Positions 60,684 to 64,000 of a stretch of DNA of 64,000 nucleotides are shown here, one piece after another. The position numbers and the translations under genes were made by a program. How positions within the stretch are numbered: the stretch's first letter is position 1; each line of letters opens with the position of its first letter. Below the pieces are notes generated by a model that saw nothing but the letters and a program-made list of their open reading frames with translations, was not told the DNA's origin and did no database searches. Source of the stretch: Allacma fusca (taxonomy: Eukaryota > Arthropoda > Collembola > Symphypleona > Sminthuridae); contig OX359246.1 in NCBI GenBank assembly GCA_947179485.1, positions 21,390,001-21,454,000 of the forward strand. Direction: 5' to 3'.

Positions 60684-63600
60684 AAAAATTTTCAAACCAG
60701 AGGAAATCTCTGAAATTTTTTTAAAATCAAAGAAACACTTAAAATTTCATAAAATTTGGGGAAAATTTCCAAGAATTTTTACAAAAGAAAATTTTAAAGG
60801 TGAAACTATACGTCCCAAATGTTTTTGCTCCTTAGCCCGCATTTTTATCGTCCCTGCTCCAAATGTACCTTGTCTACAGTGATTCATTAGCAATTAAATC
60901 TCCAATCACTCACGTCCCTCAGAACAGGACAACAATATGATGTCGAAAGACGAAATGAACCAAACACATACAGGCTCTTGTCCGCCCCAGCTCTGCCAGT
61001 AACGTAACGGGTGTATATACGTAATTACATACATACATACCAAAGGTGAACTTGAAAGGAAAGGGAAATGAATAAAAGTCAAAGTGCAATAAACAATCCA
61101 GTAAAAACACAGAGTTAATAATCACGCATCCAACGAGCGTGCTTGAGGCAGGCAACAACAGCATGACCAAGTAATACAGCAAAATCTTGTTTGGAGGTAC
61201 GCTATCCCGAAGACAAGTCCAAGTGATGCATGTCATTATATAATACAACAAGACTACAGGGCACCCTCAATGGTCTCTCAACATTTCCGTTCGCAAGTCA
61301 TTTCTCCTCCTTAGCGAGTCATACATTAAAAGCTTGGCTCCTTTCAGGACTGCCCTTACAACGAATCTCCCCATAGTATCTATAGATACATACATATATG
61401 TAGATATACTTACATCCAAATTTTATATATTCCTTCAGATAGCACGCTCACAATAATTTCCTCCGTATATACCCTCCTGAGGAATCTTGCAGGGACTCAG
61501 TGGAGTGTGTACTAGCGTGCTGGCTTGAGTCACCGTAAGTATGTATATCCATAGATATACATGTAATTCCAAGATAAATTACAGCCTTTTCCGTTCGTTT
61601 ACCCGGAATAGGGAAATTCTAAAGTACTGATAGCACCTACAGCTTAAGAGATAAAGAATATCTCTTGGTAGATAATCCTTATACAGTACACCCTCACCAT
61701 GAGACATCCCTTACAATTATTGCAATGCTATTTCTCCAGGCTCAAAGGCATCCCCTTTAACACAATGTTAATTCGTATCTGCTCAATTTATTTTATATTT
61801 TTATTATTTGCTGCTCATATAGCCAGAGCTAACTGTATATGATCTTAAGGAAAGTATCTAAGTATCTACATATACATTTTTGTGTCTAGATTCGTAATAA
61901 GATTGTATAACTTGTTGCCGTCAGGGAAACATTAGCGAATACATATGTCCAAAGTATCCTCTCAATATAAAAGGGACCTCTTGACACCAGAACTTTCCCC
62001 ACAATTTTAGTCTTTGACAATCCTCAGCCTTGACAGTAACCCCAAAGTTAATTTGAAGACAAGGAATAAGAGGTTGAGAATATCAAAGTCACATTTTGAA
62101 ATTCTGGGGGATGCTTCCACAAGAAGAGTGTACTGTGAAAGGGGTATTATATAGGCCTGAAAGTTATACGTGCTTGACTTGAAATTGCACCCAAAACCAC
62201 ACTTACAATTAGTATGGGGCGCTTGTTGTTGTGCATTCGCACTTCCATTCTCGCCACATAAATTAGAATTATCTCTAGATATTTTTGCCAAGGGAGATCC
62301 GAGGGGATGTTGATTCCTCAAAACATTTCCCTGTCTTCGAGCCTTCCTTAATTGCACAAACACACACTCACCTCCATCCTATGTATATAGGCTCGGACTG
62401 TACAGCATATACATAAAAACGTGTCATGGGAGAAACCGGCCCAAATCCTCGGAAGAATTCCTAATAAATTGCTAATACACCGCATTGCATTGCGGAATCT
62501 TCCGAGAGGGACTTCCACATGTGGGCATTGAACAGTATTGACGTATTTGTGGTAATCCGTATACAGTGGACTCTCACTCTGAGAGTCTTCTTCCAAAATG
62601 ATTTTTTCTTATGTAGATAACTAAAGAAAATAATTCTCACGGTACCCCAATGGGAATTTTGTTCTCATCTTAGGATCTCATTTTAATATTCAAAGGACTT
62701 TCTAGGGGTTCTTGTGGACGGAGACTGAACTGTAACCGTATAATGTTGGTTGCATTTGGGAGCACTGTAGGTTCTATCTCTCTGCCGGCTCAACAATTGC
62801 AATGGTACAATGCCCCCGATGGAGTTTTTTTCCAATTATTACATTCGTTCAAGAAGAGCAGGGAAGGAGAGGTACATACGAAAGCCGCTAAGTCACTCGA
62901 CTGATTCGAATCAGCCAAGAAGACTTAGCTCGTAACCTTACATAACCTTTCGGTTGATCAGATCGTAATTGTACTTATGAGGCACTTCCACACATGTATA
63001 TGTGTTGATATGGACTGCTGAGGCATTTGTATAACACTACAGCTTTAATAATCAATGAAATACATACAGGGACATTACAAAGGTACTTGGAGTTTCTTAC
63101 CTTTTAAAAATGCTTATCTCAAGTATATCACTCACATGGAAAAAAATTGCTTTTATTTGCTCACTGTCAGCAGTCATATATCTTTTCCATGCATGCTTAT
63201 ATCCGCTGATAGTACATGAGGATTTCGGAGCCTCCAATTGTACAGTAGACAATGTATAGCTAGAAACCCTTATAAAGAATTTTTTTCCGTCCTGGGTGCA
63301 GAGTATCTGTCCTTCCTTTTTTTATGTACACTTTTTGAAAAATTGCTTAATCTTTTATGAAATAAAAACAAATGTTGGAGCCAATTGGAATTGTTCCTGC
63401 AGAAGCAGCTTGCTATTACAAATATATGGCTATGGCTCTGGACTGTAAAATGTAAGTTTTTAGCTCTACTTTGTCAGAGAAAGTTGTGGACAGAGATCTA
63501 CAAAAATTTGGAGATTTGGGTAGGACTTTGAAGACTTTATAAAAGAATTTTTTTAACATTCCACATTACCCCAATGCTATTTTGGTAAATACAAGAGGAT

Positions 63601-64000
63601 CTCATGGTGAAATTTGCGATGTTCAAGGGTGCTGTTACAGTTTGTAACACACTGTAGTACAAACATCGCAGTTCTTAAAGCCGGTCGACAATCAGCTGTG
63701 GCTCTGAGAAGCTTGCCTGATGAGAATCTGCATTTTTACAGTCCTTATCACATGCAATCTGACAATGGCCAGAGCTTATGTATCCAGGTGTAGGTTTCTG
63801 TGCGGAGTAATAAGCTTAAGGATGACACCTTTGAGTCCAAGCCTTTGACTCCGCTCGGTGTAAAAACAATCCCCTGAGAATATACATATGTACATACGTA
63901 AATACATATGTGAATGTAAGTTAGTGTGGAAGTTCCCTCTAAAATATCCACACGTCTCTACTATACAGACAATGTAATTCAGACACACGCAAAACTACGG
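60684..64000. other. Right-end intergenic region
   Basis: AT-rich sequence with CATA microsatellite near 61027-61040 and ACATATGTAC-type motifs near 61390 and 63889. No gene supported. Confidence 0.45.

Noticed and set aside
1..64000. CRISPR arrays, rRNA, bacterial operons
   Set aside because: No such signals; the gene structure is eukaryotic.

Overview
The window is animal nuclear DNA, most likely from an arthropod. It is AT-rich, its genes are split by GT-AG introns, the lipase gene has an arthropod-style TATA plus TCAGT initiator core promoter, and it carries a Ty3/gypsy-type LTR retrotransposon. A hexapod such as an insect or springtail would fit, but I cannot fix the species. Coding density is low; most short open frames outside the genes below look like chance.

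Layout. (1) 48-4837, plus strand: the last two coding exons of a class B (secretin-family) G-protein-coupled receptor, separated by a 4-kb intron; the 5' part lies off the left edge. (2) About 4.8-14.8 kb: no convincing gene, but a 200-bp fold-back element, a transposon-like terminal sequence and small repeats. (3) 14.8-27.0 kb, minus strand: four tandem paralogues of a DHRS11-type classical short-chain dehydrogenase. Each has six coding exons with almost identical exon lengths and phases. Copies 1 and 4 look intact. Copy 2 has a 7-nt deletion and looks like a pseudogene. Copy 3 is open but needs two GC splice donors. All four share an AGATAA (GATA-type) element about 135-175 bp upstream of the start codon. 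(4) 27-33.5 kb: no intact gene; degenerate ankyrin-like remnants near 29.8-30.1 kb. (5) 33.5-35.8 kb, plus strand: a complete seven-exon secreted pancreatic-lipase-family gene with a clear core promoter. (6) 35.8-42.8 kb: mostly featureless, with an ankyrin-like fragment and a hairpin repeat. (7) 42795-53671: a complete 10.9-kb LTR retrotransposon with two 584-bp LTRs (two differences seen) and a 4-bp ATGT target duplication. Its internal frames contain in-frame stops and small frame-disrupting indels. It has two unusual parts: a very long tail after integrase, and a third ORF that is not an obvious envelope gene. (8) 53.7-64 kb: no convincing gene; an inverted partner of the hairpin repeat and a 30-bp minisatellite.

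Functionally, the recognisable host genes are a neuropeptide-type receptor, an array of small oxidoreductases that probably act on hydrophobic alcohols, ketones or steroids, and a secreted lipase. Nothing in the sequence ties these into one pathway. The dehydrogenase array is one family diversifying by tandem duplication, probably under a shared upstream element. I saw no clearly new multi-gene system. The strongest leads are the architecture of the LTR element (same-frame gag/NC/pol separated by stops, integrase extension, non-env ORF3) and the decay and splicing pattern within the dehydrogenase array.
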